A DNA stretch of 35,000 nt from Priapulus caudatus (lineage: Eukaryota; Priapulida; Priapulimorpha; Priapulimorphida; Priapulidae), in NCBI RefSeq assembly GCF_000485595.1, contig NW_014578069.1:52559-87558 (forward strand), given 5' to 3'. This document shows positions 8,371-18,994 of the stretch, in pieces. How positions within the stretch are numbered: position 1 is the stretch's first letter; the number at the start of each line of letters is the position of its first letter. The position numbers were made by a program, and so were the translations under genes. Under the pieces are notes generated by a model. That model saw only the letters and a list, made by a program, of their open reading frames with translations, searched no databases and was not told the origin of the DNA.

Positions 8371-9469
8371 ACTGATACATATTGCAGCACTATAAAGATG
8401 TACTGGTAGGCCTATTTGGTACTGTTGTTCAGAACAAAACATAAATCGAATCAAGTCACCATACTTTCACTTCATGTTTTTATTGCCTCTACGAATAGAT
8501 CTCCATCGATCTATACCGTTCACATTATGTTTGAGCGTCTCGAGTATTTTCTTATTCGATGTGTGCTGACACTGTCGAAGACCTACGTATTGTTGACTGT
8601 AGACTCGTCCTCGTGGCCAGCTCCACTACACTAGACCCGTAAGAATAGTAGCAGGAGACAGGGCAGGAGCAGGACATACGGTGATACACTACGCTCATAA
8701 GTGATATTAGGGGTTCTCACTAACCGTTGATTCAGCATTTTTATACATTTTGATTTTTTGTTTGAAGAAAACTACTGCAATTAAGGAACGAGATGCTAAC
8801 TAGTACAATCACTTTCGTATCTGAAAGACAGAAACACTTTCTGTCTAAACCCATGATGCAATGATAAAGTGTGCTGACATGTGATATTAGCATTTTAGTG
8901 CCTTCCATTATGCAGACCAAATTTACAGCACACAATCTTATATACAACCGATTCGTGTGGCCGAATAGAGATTATAGTATGATCAACACTGAATTACTTT
9001 GATGCCCAGAAATTATGTTCATGAATGTGATCTGTTTAATATCAGCCGAGGTAGGAAGCTTGCAAGGAGAGACCGATGATGGCCTTGCATGTGTGAGGAG
9101 AGAAAGCCTCCAGGCCGTGGTCTGCGCTACATAGTACAAACTTGCTCATTTTGAAAACTTTTATGCAATGTCACTGCTGCACGTTGTGTTTGTTTTATCA
9201 AGCACACACTTAGACATTCATGCCTTGCAGGCATAACAATGCTACGATGATCTGAGGTAATTCTGGCACTCCCTGATGCATACATAGCAGGTAAAAGTAT
9301 AAAACATATGCTATAGCATTCCCTCACGAACACATTATGACAAATAACTAGAAAGGGCAGTTGTCGCAAACTACATGTATCCCCCGTGATCTAGTATGAA
9401 TGAAATATCTCTGTAAGGACGTAGAAGGTAGGTAAAGTTAAATAAGTCACAAAGACAAAGGTTTGTTAC
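8371..9469. other. No recognised feature
   Basis: Short open frames only, none resembling a known protein. No clear inverted or tandem repeat was seen in this stretch. Confidence 0.4.
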
Positions 9470-9945
9470 ACAACTCAACTGCCTGAGATGTGCAAGTATG
9501 TTAAAATTGGTTGCCTTCTAGAGGTTTTGGTATGCGACACACCTTTTCCCCAAGATGTGTAAGTATACCAAGTTTGGTAGCGCTAGGTCAATTAGGGGCC
9601 GAGTTATAGAGCGGAAGGGAAATATGATCAAGGTCAAGGTCAAATAAAGGTCGTAGTGACCAGGTTTTGGTAGCGCTAGGTCAATTAGGGGCCGAGTTAT
9701 AGAGCGGAAGGGAAATATGATCAAGGTCAAGGTAAAGGTCAAATAAAAGTCGTAGCGACCTGGTTTTGGTACGGTGCACACCTTCTCCCCAAGATGTGTA
9801 AGTATACCAAGTTTGGTAGCGCTAGGTCAATTACGGGTCGAGTTATAGAGCGGAAGGGAAATTCTCTGCGGCGGACCGAGTGGCGGCAGCTGGACAGACA
9901 TGAAACCATAGTATCCCCGCCGACTTCGTCGCGGGGGATATAATA
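9470..9945. repeat. Tandem dispersed repeat, GGTAGCGCTAGGTCAATTA units
   Basis: Three partial units share GTTTGGTAGCGCTAGGTC...GAGTTATAGAGCGGAAGGGA (about 9572, 9664, 9812). They are separated by GGTCAAGGTCAAATAAAGGTCGTAG blocks, and AAGATGTGTAAGTATACCAA occurs twice. The tail has AGACATGAAACCATAGTATC and then a CCCCGCCGACTTCGTCGCGGGG hairpin (9914-9936). This arrangement resembles repeat families abundant in molluscs and other lophotrochozoans. Long open frames across it are repeat translations. Confidence 0.7.
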
Positions 9946-11063
9946 ATATCAGTTCAGTTCAGGGTAAGTACAGTGTGTGAATGGGGTTAGTATGCAAGTC
10001 AAGGATGCAATATTTATTTTTACAAACGCGTATCAGTACAGCAAGGAACTGTGTTTCGCCATGGCTGCAAATGATCTCTCTATAGTTTCACCTGCCTATA
10101 ATGGCTCCCCTTAACAGTGTGTGCATACGTGGTTAGGCCACACCATTTCTATGGGCCACACAGTCACTGAATAGGGCATGCCCTACTATATAAATTATCC
10201 ATGGTTACCACTGGCACACTCTGGTTGCCCAGAAACGTTGCCCAGCAATAATTAATATATATATGCTGAATGAGTCAGGCTGTAATGCCTCGCGTGTTTC
10301 CGTCAATGATCGACAAATGGAATGAATGACGTCTGTTATTGATTGCCATAGTGATGACCCCTACCTGTGCCCACCTCACGCTGGATGTGTAGTAATCTCT
10401 GTAGTACTGACGTGAGTCAGCGCCAGCATGACGCTACACAGCAACGACCAGAAGCAATACACTGGCCACAAAGCGAGAGACTGTCGCAGTAAACACTGAT
10501 CTCAAGTCAGTTTTCGGCAAAAATACCAGATTTTCACCACTCATTATCTCAGCGTAGGAGCATCGTAGGGAAAAGCGGTTTGTTTTATAAATTATATTAA
10601 CAAGGTTGATCAATAATACCGCAAAGAATCGTCAAAATAAAAATAGAATTTTTTATTTTGTTGGTTTACAGATCCGCCGACCCAAATTTTCAAGAAAAAT
10701 ATTAAAAAAATAAAATTGAAAATCTGTATTTTTTTTATTCCCGCTGACCTTTTCTTTAAAAAAAATGAATAAAAAAAATGTAAACTTGCACAAACAATTT
10801 ATAATAAAAGTAAAAATAATTACAAGTTGAGTTTTGTTTTCATTTAGTTTTCTTAAAATACTAAAATATCATGTATAACAGACAGTACCACTGTATTTTT
10901 ACTTGTTTGATCTGACAAAACAAGAATTTTTTTCTGTTTTTTTACCCTACCGAGTCAACAACAACAACAAAAATTCTGTAATCAAACAAAACAAAAAAAG
11001 GTGGCCTAATTATTAGTAGTCAAATTAAGAAACTTTGCCGATTTTATTTTGACGATTCTCCTG
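9946..11063. other. AT-rich non-coding stretch
   Basis: No gene is seen. From about 10620 to 11000 the DNA is extremely A/T-rich, with long A and T runs and ACA/ACAAC repeats, and contains GATCCGCCGACCCAAATTTT (10671-10690), reminiscent of the inner part of the GGCCAT/GACC MITEs. Confidence 0.4.
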
Positions 11064-11150
11064 AGAAGGAGAGCGTACAACGGTGAAATGGTGAAACCAT
11101 GTTGCAGTATTACATGGTTTCACCATTTCACTGTTGTACGCTCTCCTTCT
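11064..11150. repeat. Near-perfect hairpin, 39-bp arms and 9-nt loop
   Basis: The left arm (11064-11102) starts AGAAGGAGAGCGTACAAC and the right arm (11112-11150) ends GTTGTACGCTCTCCTTCT. They are complementary at 38 of 39 positions, with one G/T-type mismatch, around the loop TGCAGTATT. No flanking duplication is apparent. Confidence 0.8.
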
Positions 11151-13002
11151 TTATACGCTCTTAAAAATATGCATATAATTATGTATAAATGACTGCAATC
11201 TAGACACATACAACCCCTAATCTAGGGTCTTATTTCTTTTTATGCCCTTTATACCAAATAAACATCAACAAAACAAAAGATTGTTTTAAAACACCACAAA
11301 CATAATGCCTGGCCAGATCTCTCTATATATATATCACTACAATGGCGACACAGAACACTCGAAGCGGCGAGTGCGGGAGCGGCTAGTTCTGCATTAGTTT
11401 TTGTGAACGCAAATTAATATACAGCGACACAACAGTGGAGGTGTAATTGAGGGGTAGTATTTGTGAATGTGCAGTGTGCACTCATATTATTTTCAGTGTT
11501 TATTGACTCTGTCCCAAGTGCCTATAGCTGTGGTTTGACATATGAAAACAATTCCATTTGAAATGCAGATTGGTGCACATTTTGGTGGAAAGAATGTTGT
11601 GCGAGTGCTCTATGATAGTGCTTCATAAACTGGCAAATGGTTCACTTGGGAGGAATGACACTTACCAAAAACAAGGAAATTTAGTCGCGGCCAGTGAATG
11701 AAATTTTGATAAAGACTCGATCGAGGGTGAATGACACCGACATCGTTTTTAAGAAGCGCTGCTCTATGACATGTTAGCCTTACTAAATACATTTAGTGTT
11801 AAATATGCAAGGAGTTCCAGTAGCCAGTAAGTGTCAGCACGGTTGAGAACATATGAAAACGGTTGGTTAAATCATGAGAAATCCTCGCTTTAAGAGGAAA
11901 TTCGTGAGGATTTTTCGTTCTCGTAACTTTACGATATTTCTGCCAACAATTTATGAGTGGCCGGGTTATAAGACTCATTTTGTTTCGGGCAACGGCACCT
12001 AGCTCTTGTGAATTTTTCTATTATGATTTTTTCGCTCATTCTCTTATCTTTTGTGAGTTTAATTGTTCACCGCAGAATGCAAGAAGTAAGATTGTGTGTT
12101 CGAAAGGAGTATTTGAATGGCATTTACGTGGAATTATTAGGTAATGTAGAGTAGACTGTAGAGTATATTTGGTAGTATATTCATTTTTATTACTGAAACA
12201 GCTACAAGTGCCTGTGATTTGAATGGCACTTACGTGGAATATTATATTAGGCCTAGTAATAGTATTACTAATACTAGTCTGGTATAGAAAAAAATTAAGC
12301 TTAGAAGTGAAAGTCAGGCACCTCTGTGCTGCACTGTACTGTGTGTACATTCATGAGCCCCTACGCCACAGGGCAGTGGAACACATTATCATGTCGGAAA
12401 CGGTCCAACGATTCCACACATTGTCATTCGTGATATATTTATGCTAAACAAATCCAATACAAATTACAACGCTATCGATAAGTAATGAAAAAGTAGTGAG
12501 CATCCAAGTACTCAGTGCTCGCTTCCCAATACTGACGATTACAGACTATCGTATCGGATTCGTATAAATATACTAAACCGCTAAAACGCCGCAATAACAA
12601 AACCCGCTCACCAGCGGTGGACGCTTGAGACTTTTCTCTCGCTGTCGTCTCACACTCGCATTCGTCATTCCCACAGACGCACAGTAACGACTGTGTAGTC
12701 ATCTTACTGCTGCTGCTGCTGCTGTCTCTCCGTGGATCGTAGCATCCTTTACTAGTCACATACCTGATAGCGAGCTGAGAGAGCGGAGAACGGGATTCTC
12801 TAAAGTACTCTGCGTAAACTCACAATTCACACTGGCTGGTACGGAACAGTGCTCACGGCGAGCATCGAGTGACGAGTCATCGACGTCACCCGATGCTGCG
12901 TGCTAGAGCCACAGTGCGTGGGTTGCGCGCGCACGTGCGCATCGCGAAAACCCATCACGGCGGGAACCCTAATACGTGAGCATTCCTGCAGGGGTGTACT
13001 AC
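11151..13002. other. No recognised gene; small duplication and CTG run
   Basis: TTTGAATGGCA(T/C)TTACGTGG occurs twice (about 12112 and 12218), a short direct duplication 106 bp apart. A (CTG)n run of about six units lies at 12706-12723. Open frames here do not resemble known proteins. Confidence 0.4.
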
Positions 13003-13259
13003 GGCTCATATAGGGTCTATGTCCCCCAGGGTACTACTACTAGGAAGGTACCCTAGGTACGTTTCGTTATATCGGAACGTACCCTGGTCCACTGGTAACT
13101 ATCTGATATGGTTAGGGTTAGGGTAACTGGCTAGACTCGTTAGTGGAGTAGGCGAGGTACGGTCCGGCATATTAGATAGTACCAGGGTACGTTCCGATAT
13201 ATCGAACCATACCCAAGGTACCCTCCGATAGTACCTTGGGGGACATAGACGCTCTCAGC
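13003..13259. mobile_element. Foldback element U1 with TTAGGG tract and 8-bp duplication
   Basis: The left end GGCTCATATAGGGTCTATG and the right end (GGACATAGACGCTCTCAGC) are inverted. Inner GTACCCTGG/CCAGGGTAC and GTACGTTCCG motifs also pair across the element. TGTACTAC flanks it on both sides (12995-13002 and 13260-13267), an 8-bp target duplication. TTAGGGTTAGGG (13112-13123) lies near the centre. No protein is encoded. The 8-bp duplication suggests hAT-driven mobility, but the termini are not typical. Confidence 0.75.
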
Positions 13260-13414
13260 TGTACTACAGGGTACTAGTGCTCATATAGGGTCTATGTCCC
13301 CCAGGGTACTGCCGGAACGTACCCTGGTATAACTATCTGATATGGTTAGGGTTACGGTTAGGGTTAGGGAGTAGGCGTAGGCGACTCCCTAGACTCGTTA
13401 GTGGAGTAGGCGAG

Positions 13415-14289
13415 CAGGCGCACCGGAAGCAGTTTTGGATTGGGGGGGGGGGCAAAGACCTAAGGGGGCTCACGCTTTTTTTATCGAGTGTGCGTGAGCG
13501 CGTGTGCGCGATCGTGTGTCGCGTGAGCGCATGTTGCGAGCTGTTGCGTGAGCGCCATGTGTTCTGACGTTGGGTGGCGTGAGCCGCGTGTTGTGCGTTG
13601 AGCGCAATGGTGTGGGACATTGTGTACTGTGTGCGTGAGCGTGTGTGTGCGACGTGGTGCGCGTGAGGCGCGTGGTGGCGTGAGCGCATGTGGTGCGTGA
13701 GCGCGTGTGTGCGGCGTGTGTGCGTGAGCGCGTGTGTGCGACGTGTCTGCGACGTGTGTGCGTGAGCGCGTGTGTGCGACATGCGTGCGTGAGCGCGTGG
13801 GTGTGCGTGAGCGCGTGTGTGCGAAATGTGTGTGTAAGCGCGTGTGTGCGTGAGCGCGTGTGTGCGGCGTGTGTGCGTGAGCGCGTGTGTGTGACGTGTG
13901 TGCGTGAGCGCGTGTGTGCGGCGTGTGTGCGTATGTGCGGCGTGTGTGCATGCATGAGTGCGTATGTGCGGCGTGTGTGCGTGAGTTCGTATGTGCGGCG
14001 TGTGTGCGTGAGCGCGTATGTGCGGCGTGTGTGCGTGAGTGCGTATATGTGCGGCGTGTGTGCGTGAGCGCGTATGTGCGGCGTGTGTGAATGAGCGCGT
14101 GTGTGCGACGTGAGCGTCAATCACGCAAAGCGTGCAGCGAAAACTTAAAATGGATACGTGTATAAATTAGTTTTTGAACGTTAGAATTAACAAGTCTTAG
14201 CTCATAAATTTTTTTTTCTTTCCACTCCACTTTTTGGATTGAAGGGGCGGCCGCTCCCCTGCTCCCTCCCCCCACTTCCGGCGCCTCTG
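13415..14289. mobile_element. hAT-like non-autonomous element carrying a minisatellite
   Basis: The left end CAGGCGCACCGGAAG and the right end on the minus strand CAGAGGCGCCGGAAG are imperfect inverted repeats. The 8-bp flanks TAGGCGAG (13407-13414) and TAGGCGAT (14290-14297) differ at one base, as expected of an ageing hAT duplication. The element sits inside the U2 foldback. Most of its length is the 27-bp minisatellite; no transposase is visible. Confidence 0.7.
13485..14115. repeat. 27-bp minisatellite (GTGAGCGCGTGTGTGCGGC core)
   Basis: The regular part repeats GTGAGCGCGTGTGTGCGGC plus GTGTGTGC, 27 bp, with frequent GACGTG variants and a more degenerate left third. Since 27 is divisible by three, all frames stay open. 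Minus-strand frames read Thr-His-Ala-Ala-His-Thr-Arg-Ser-Arg over and over. These are consequences of the repeat, not genes. Confidence 0.85.
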
Positions 14290-14343
14290 TAGGCGATCGA
14301 GGTACGTTCCGGCAGTACCCTGGGGGACATAGACCTTCTCAGC

Positions 14344-14834
14344 AGCACAAAGTAGGTTCTCGATGTATTTTATACAATCTGACTGCTGTTATTCCAGAAC
14401 ATACATTACGCGCTATGTAAACTTTCGGGTCATACGATTTGATTGATCGTAAAATGAAAAAAATTTAATAGAAGCAACATATATTATTCTTGACATCATA
14501 TATGTAATCATGAAATCATGAGTGAATAAAAACTCTTTTTTATTAACTACTGATAGTACTTAAGATCGGTGGTCAGTTAGCAGGTCGGATTATATAGGTC
14601 GACCTATAGCACTACCCACTGTAAAATTAGCAGTATCTTTTTCATAAATAGGCTGTAAGATGTATCGCTATATAGTATTGTGACACTGTAATACGATCAT
14701 TGACCGACGTGTACGAGGAACATACGAATAACAACATTACATTATTCAACTCGGTTGTATAAAATACCATACTGTTTTATTGCGGTTATGCGTTATAGTC
14801 GATCGTAAAATGCGTCCTAGTCACGTTTTATGAC
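14344..14834. other. AT-rich, no recognised feature
   Basis: No exon, tandem repeat or transposon terminus could be identified in this stretch. Confidence 0.4.
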
Positions 14835-14880
14835 ATGTAATCAGGAGTCTATCAATATATTGATAGACTCCTGATGTAAT
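14835..14880. mobile_element. Micro-palindrome 2 (32 bp) with 7-bp target duplication
   Basis: The core 14842-14873 is a perfect palindrome starting CAGGAGTCTATCAATA. Flanking direct repeats ATGTAAT lie at 14835-14841 and 14874-14880. The target 7-mer differs from that of the other copies, showing that the repeat belongs to the site rather than the element. Confidence 0.7.
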
Positions 14881-15960
14881 TCTTAGATGGCTATATATAG
14901 CCACGATGCCTGCATGCGCGCACCTTCATCTTCCGTCCTTCACGCGTAGATATATTTACTAGTCCGGTAGTTGAAAACTTGAAGATGAATATTGATGCTA
15001 CCCGGAAAAAAATGGTATAAAGCTGGTTTTGGTGTCAAACGAAGCAGAATTCGGAGTAAAACAACATATCAAAAATTCGCAAAAATCTCATTGGGGAATT
15101 TTTTACGAGTCTGAATATTTTGCATATTTTTGCATGTTTTGTAATGGGAATGAGCATGAGCAAGGCTCGTCAAGTGATATGGAGAATGAAATGCCTCTAA
15201 GTAATAATGGTATGTACACTGCACACCTTCTATTAGAGAAGTAGAAACAGATGCTCATCCAGAGAGCCAAAGGAGTATGGAGGATCCCCAAGACCCCTTG
15301 ACCGATGTCGAGATGGAAATACCTGCTGCAGCAACGCTTATACCGGAATGCTATACCGGAAACAGAGATGCCAACACGTATTTGAAGCAATCTGTAGTTT
15401 CTGGCCATCAAATTAGTAGTTCGAGGGTCACGTAGTGACCCGAGTTTGCTAGGGGGGTCCGGCATGCCCCCCGGAAAAAATTTTGATTATGAGATGCAAT
15501 TTCCTGCATTCTGAGGGTCAAAAATGACAATAAATTGACAAAAAATGACAATAATTAAATTATTTTTTTTTCGATTACAGTGAAATTCGTAGTTTGATAC
15601 AAACTGGTTGTATTGGTGCAAAAAGGTATAGAAATTCGTATAAAATACGGATAAATCGTAGTGGTTGGCATCTCTGCGGAAACAACGCGATAGCACATAG
15701 TCGGGAACTAGTGACGGCGTGCATGTAGATTATGATGTTTTAACTGCAGTCCGGTATATTATATGCTTCAGCAGAATAGCTTACAGTGCATATTAACCAA
15801 TACCGACACTGATGAGACGTAATTAGTAAATGTAACAGGAAATGCAGGAAATGTAAACGTGCCTCGAACGCCATGCAGTTCCCTAGTTCTATGTTCTCAC
15901 AATATTCTCGGGGGAGGGGGGGGACCTTGCACCCTCGGCCGCGTTCACGCTCTGCGTCTT
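14881..15960. other. No recognised gene; GGGTCACGTAGTGACCC palindrome
   Basis: An open frame at 15029-15244 (+) has no family I recognise. At 15425-15441 there is a perfect 17-bp palindrome, GGGTCACGTAGTGACCC. It is followed by GGGGGGTCCGGCATGCCCCC and GGAAAAAATTTT, a motif seen at the ends of repeats in many aquatic animals; I infer a transposon-end fragment. Confidence 0.4.
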
Positions 15961-16424
15961 AAAGCCTAGCCTAGCGCACACACACGAGCAAAACGGGAAA
16001 TTTTGTTTTCCAGCGTTTCGCGTTCTGCTCGGCGAGCAAGCGCACACACGGTACCCGACACAGCACACAGCTGAGCAAAACATACAGAAACACTGCGTAC
16101 AGCGCCGTTATCACATGACATAAAAAATAGCCATCCAATGGACATCCAATTTTGTGTGTCATGTGATATTTTTAAGGATATTGATTAGAGACCGTCTGTG
16201 GCGTAGCCGTTTCGCTGTGTAGCAGAACGATTGACACCCGAGCAAAACGTACGCTCAGGCGAAAACACGTTCCGCGAATCAAACATTGCTTGTTCAGCGA
16301 AACACGCTCAGCTGAGCAATGTTTTTTGTTTCGGGAATCCGCACACAGCCACGAACATCGAGCGAAACACGTTTTGCTCCACGCACGTTCAGGGTATTTT
16401 GCTCGGGTGTGCGCGCTAGGCTTT
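15961..16424. mobile_element. Inverted-repeat element with AAAGCCTAG ends
   Basis: The left end AAAGCCTAGCCTAGCGCACA leads to CACGAGCAAAAC. The right end on the minus strand reads AAAGCCTAGCGCGCACACCC then GAGCAAAA. Inside, GAGCAAAAC and GCTCAG motifs recur many times in both orientations. A smaller stem, TATCACATGACA (16109-16120) against TGTCATGTGATA (16157-16168), lies near the left middle. No protein is encoded and the flanking duplication is unclear. Confidence 0.6.
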
Positions 16425-16570
16425 ACGCGGTCACAATAGTAACCCATTACACGAAATCGAAAAATAAGATTTAGAAAATTACGTTATAAAATGTGCACCG
16501 TCATCGTTGCACGATAGTTTTACAGATTACGGGCACGCAAACATCGATCGTCTGGACTTAGAGAGAGTAC

Positions 16571-16645
16571 GCTCAGATAGACTATACGCTTAGCAACAGA
16601 GAGACTATACGCTTAGCAACAGAGAGACTATACGCTTAGCAAGAG
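16571..16645. repeat. Three tandem copies of a 23-bp unit
   Basis: The unit AGAGAGACTATACGCTTAGC plus AAC is present about three times; the first copy has AGATAGAC and the last breaks off at GCAAGAGC. Confidence 0.75.
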
Positions 16646-16774
16646 CAAATACACACAAATACGTGAGTTGGCATATATTATGGTACCGCACCCAATACAA
16701 TCATTCATTGTAATAATATTCCTTGTTATATCTTTTTTTCTGGCGAGTTGTGGTATAGGTACAGTTCGTACACA

Positions 16775-16850
16775 CCCACACGCGCGCGCGCGCACACACA
16801 CACGCACACACACACACACGCACGCGCGCAAACACACACAAACGCACGCA

Positions 16851-16903
<53 letters not shown>

Positions 16904-17107
16904 ACTACCACACACACGACACACATACACATAGTTACACACACGACACACACGCACACACACACACACACACATACACACACACGACAACACACACACA
17001 CACACACACATATACAACACACACACACGACACACACACACACACACACACCACACACACATACAACCACCACAACACACAACACGACACGCAACACAAC
17101 ACACACA

Positions 17108-17149
<42 letters not shown>

Positions 17150-17160
17150 ATAATACACAC

Positions 17161-17216
<56 letters not shown>

Positions 17217-17331
17217 ACACACATCACCACACAACACACACACAACAGCACATACACACAACACAACAGGCACACACACACACACATAACACACATACAC
17301 ACACACACACACACACACAACGAGTGATACA

Positions 17332-17376
<45 letters not shown>

Positions 17377-17536
17377 CACACAGCAACACACACACACACA
17401 CACAGCGAACACACACACACAGGCACACACACACACACACACGAATACACACAGCCACATAGCGACCACCACACACACACAGTGACACACATCACACACA
17501 CACCATGCACACACACACCACACGACACACACACAC

Positions 17537-17600
<64 letters not shown>
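16775..17600. repeat. (CA)n-dominated microsatellite block, about 800 bp
   Basis: Long (CA)n runs alternate with CACG, CGCGCG (16781-16793), CGCACG (16844-16868) and interrupted ACACAAC segments. The alternating purine/pyrimidine sequence keeps several frames open on both strands, giving Thr-His or Cys-Val repeats that are not genes. It can form Z-DNA in principle. Confidence 0.9.
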
Positions 17601-17601
<1 letters not shown>

Positions 17602-18626
17602 TGCTCCAGCCGTCTGTAACTTCGTTAACTACGTTTCAGCGTCGTATATAAAGACGTACCGTGAAAAGTACGAAATAACGCATAGAACCACCCATATACC
17701 CCCCCCCCTCCACCCACACTTGAGCCACTTTTTGGCTCAATTTCAATTGCATTATACGTACAAAAGGTGGCTATATAAAAAGGTCATGGTAAAGGTAAAG
17801 GTAAGGTAAGGTAAAGTTAAATGGTATATAAAAAAGGTGGTTTTGTACGTTTTCTTTCCCAGTGGTAGGCCTACATCTTATATGCGAAGATAAAAATCAC
17901 AAACGGGTGATAAATTATGGTGATCAGCTAATTCCCGTAAATCAGCGATACAACTAGGCGCTACCCGGATATATATATAATCCACGTGTCGCCTCACCCA
18001 CCTTACATTCAACCCCACCCTACTCCCCACGTTTACGCTTACAATCTAGCAGAAGGTCATACATATCGTGTAATTTAACACCAACAGGCAAAGAAAACCT
18101 TGAATTACGCACTAACTGAAGGTTACGCAGCACACATTTACCTACTAGAGATGTCTACATGTATAGTTAATCGTCCAGTCGCCTGGAACATTGACAGAAA
18201 TTTGCACGCGCATCCGCAGACCATTTGCCGTCACCCGCAAGGCGAGTTGGACCAGAAGCGCTACGATTACCGTCCACCGTCAGCAACAGCGATGACAATA
18301 ACAGTCATGAAGCGTGTTGCTCAAGCAACATTGATCCGAAATGCAAAGGTGTTGTGATGTGTCTATTTTGTATCTGCGCCCAGCGGTCGTGGGGTGGGTG
18401 GTCTATAGAAATCGCAGCCCAATAACCCAATAAGAGAAATCGCAGCCCAATAACCTTATTGATTCACATCTCTGATAATTTTATGTCAACGCAATGTTTG
18501 CCCAGCGGAGATATCAAAAACCTTACATTTAATTTAAACGTTTTTGCCACCTGAGGGAGCCACGAGGTGGATAACCACAGCTTCGTTCGCTTCTGGGGAT
18601 TGCTTGCCATGCAAAGGAAGATATTA
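17601..18626. other. No recognised gene; short tandem duplications
   Basis: A GGTAAAG/GGTAAG run lies at 17789-17816. AGAAATCGCAGCCCAATAAC is repeated at 18407 and 18434, a 27-bp tandem duplication. The open frame at 18100-18357 (+) resembles nothing known to me. Confidence 0.4.
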
Positions 18627-18717
18627 ATATTATCAGGCGTTAATAAAGACAAATTTGTCTTTATGAACTCCTGATATTATCAGGAGTGTATCAAAATTGA
18701 TACACTCCTGATATTAT
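18627..18717. mobile_element. Micro-palindromes 3 and 4 in tandem, three ATATTAT repeats
   Basis: Order: ATATTAT (18627-18633), a 40-bp imperfect palindrome starting CAGGCGTTAATAAAGACAAA (18634-18673), ATATTAT (18674-18680), a 30-bp palindrome starting CAGGAGTGTATCAAA (18681-18710), ATATTAT (18711-18717). The second is almost identical to micro-palindrome 1; its central AA/AA dinucleotide is the only non-pairing part. The first shares the ends CAGG..G and CTCCTG but has a different interior. Confidence 0.7.
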
Positions 18718-18994
18718 ACACTTATGTATTTATCACTTGCCAGTAACGCGGACCGTGTTTTGGGGATAAATAAGGTATTAGTAAAGACACCAATTGTTCT
18801 GATAAGCAGGTTTTCACATTACATAGACGTGTTACTGCACAAGTGATACCTAATGCAGCTATACCTTTTACATCGCATCTGACTGTGCGCACCGCGAGTG
18901 TTCTTGAGTGCATGTGTGCGCGTACGGCTGCGCGCCTGTGTGCAAATCTACACGTACTGCGCGCGTCAGTACGCGTCTCTGTTGGCATATGTTC

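Larger units (their letters stand above)
13279..14343. mobile_element. Foldback element U2, split by a hAT-like insertion
   Basis: The left part (13279-13414) is about 85 per cent the same as U1 by eye, including GGGTCTATGTCCCCCAGGG, the TTAGGG block (13346-13370, with one TTACGG variant) and TAGACTCGTTAGTGGAGTAG. The right part (14298-14343) has GAGGTACGTTCCGGCAGTAC and GGGGGACATAGACC. These are the two halves of one element separated by the insertion at 13415-14289. I see no flanking duplication for U2 itself. Confidence 0.75.

Noticed and set aside
12472-12759. 95-residue minus-strand frame starting MTSKGCYDPRRDSSSSSSKM
   Set aside because: The Ser run is a CTG/CAG microsatellite; nothing else in it looks like a conserved protein.
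13108-13372. TTAGGG tracts as a sign of a chromosome end
   Set aside because: Only two to four units inside two copies of a dispersed foldback element; this is interstitial sequence carried by a repeat.
13333-14124. 263-residue minus-strand open frame rich in His, Thr, Arg
   Set aside because: It is the translation of a 27-bp minisatellite; other frames and the plus strand are equally open, and there is no non-repetitive protein sequence apart from flanks of the hAT-like element.
16726-17601. Several long Thr-His and Cys-Val open frames
   Set aside because: They are produced by (CA)n repeats on both strands and contain no domain-like sequence.
18100-18357. 85-residue plus-strand open frame
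   Set aside because: No similarity recognised and no supporting gene structure.
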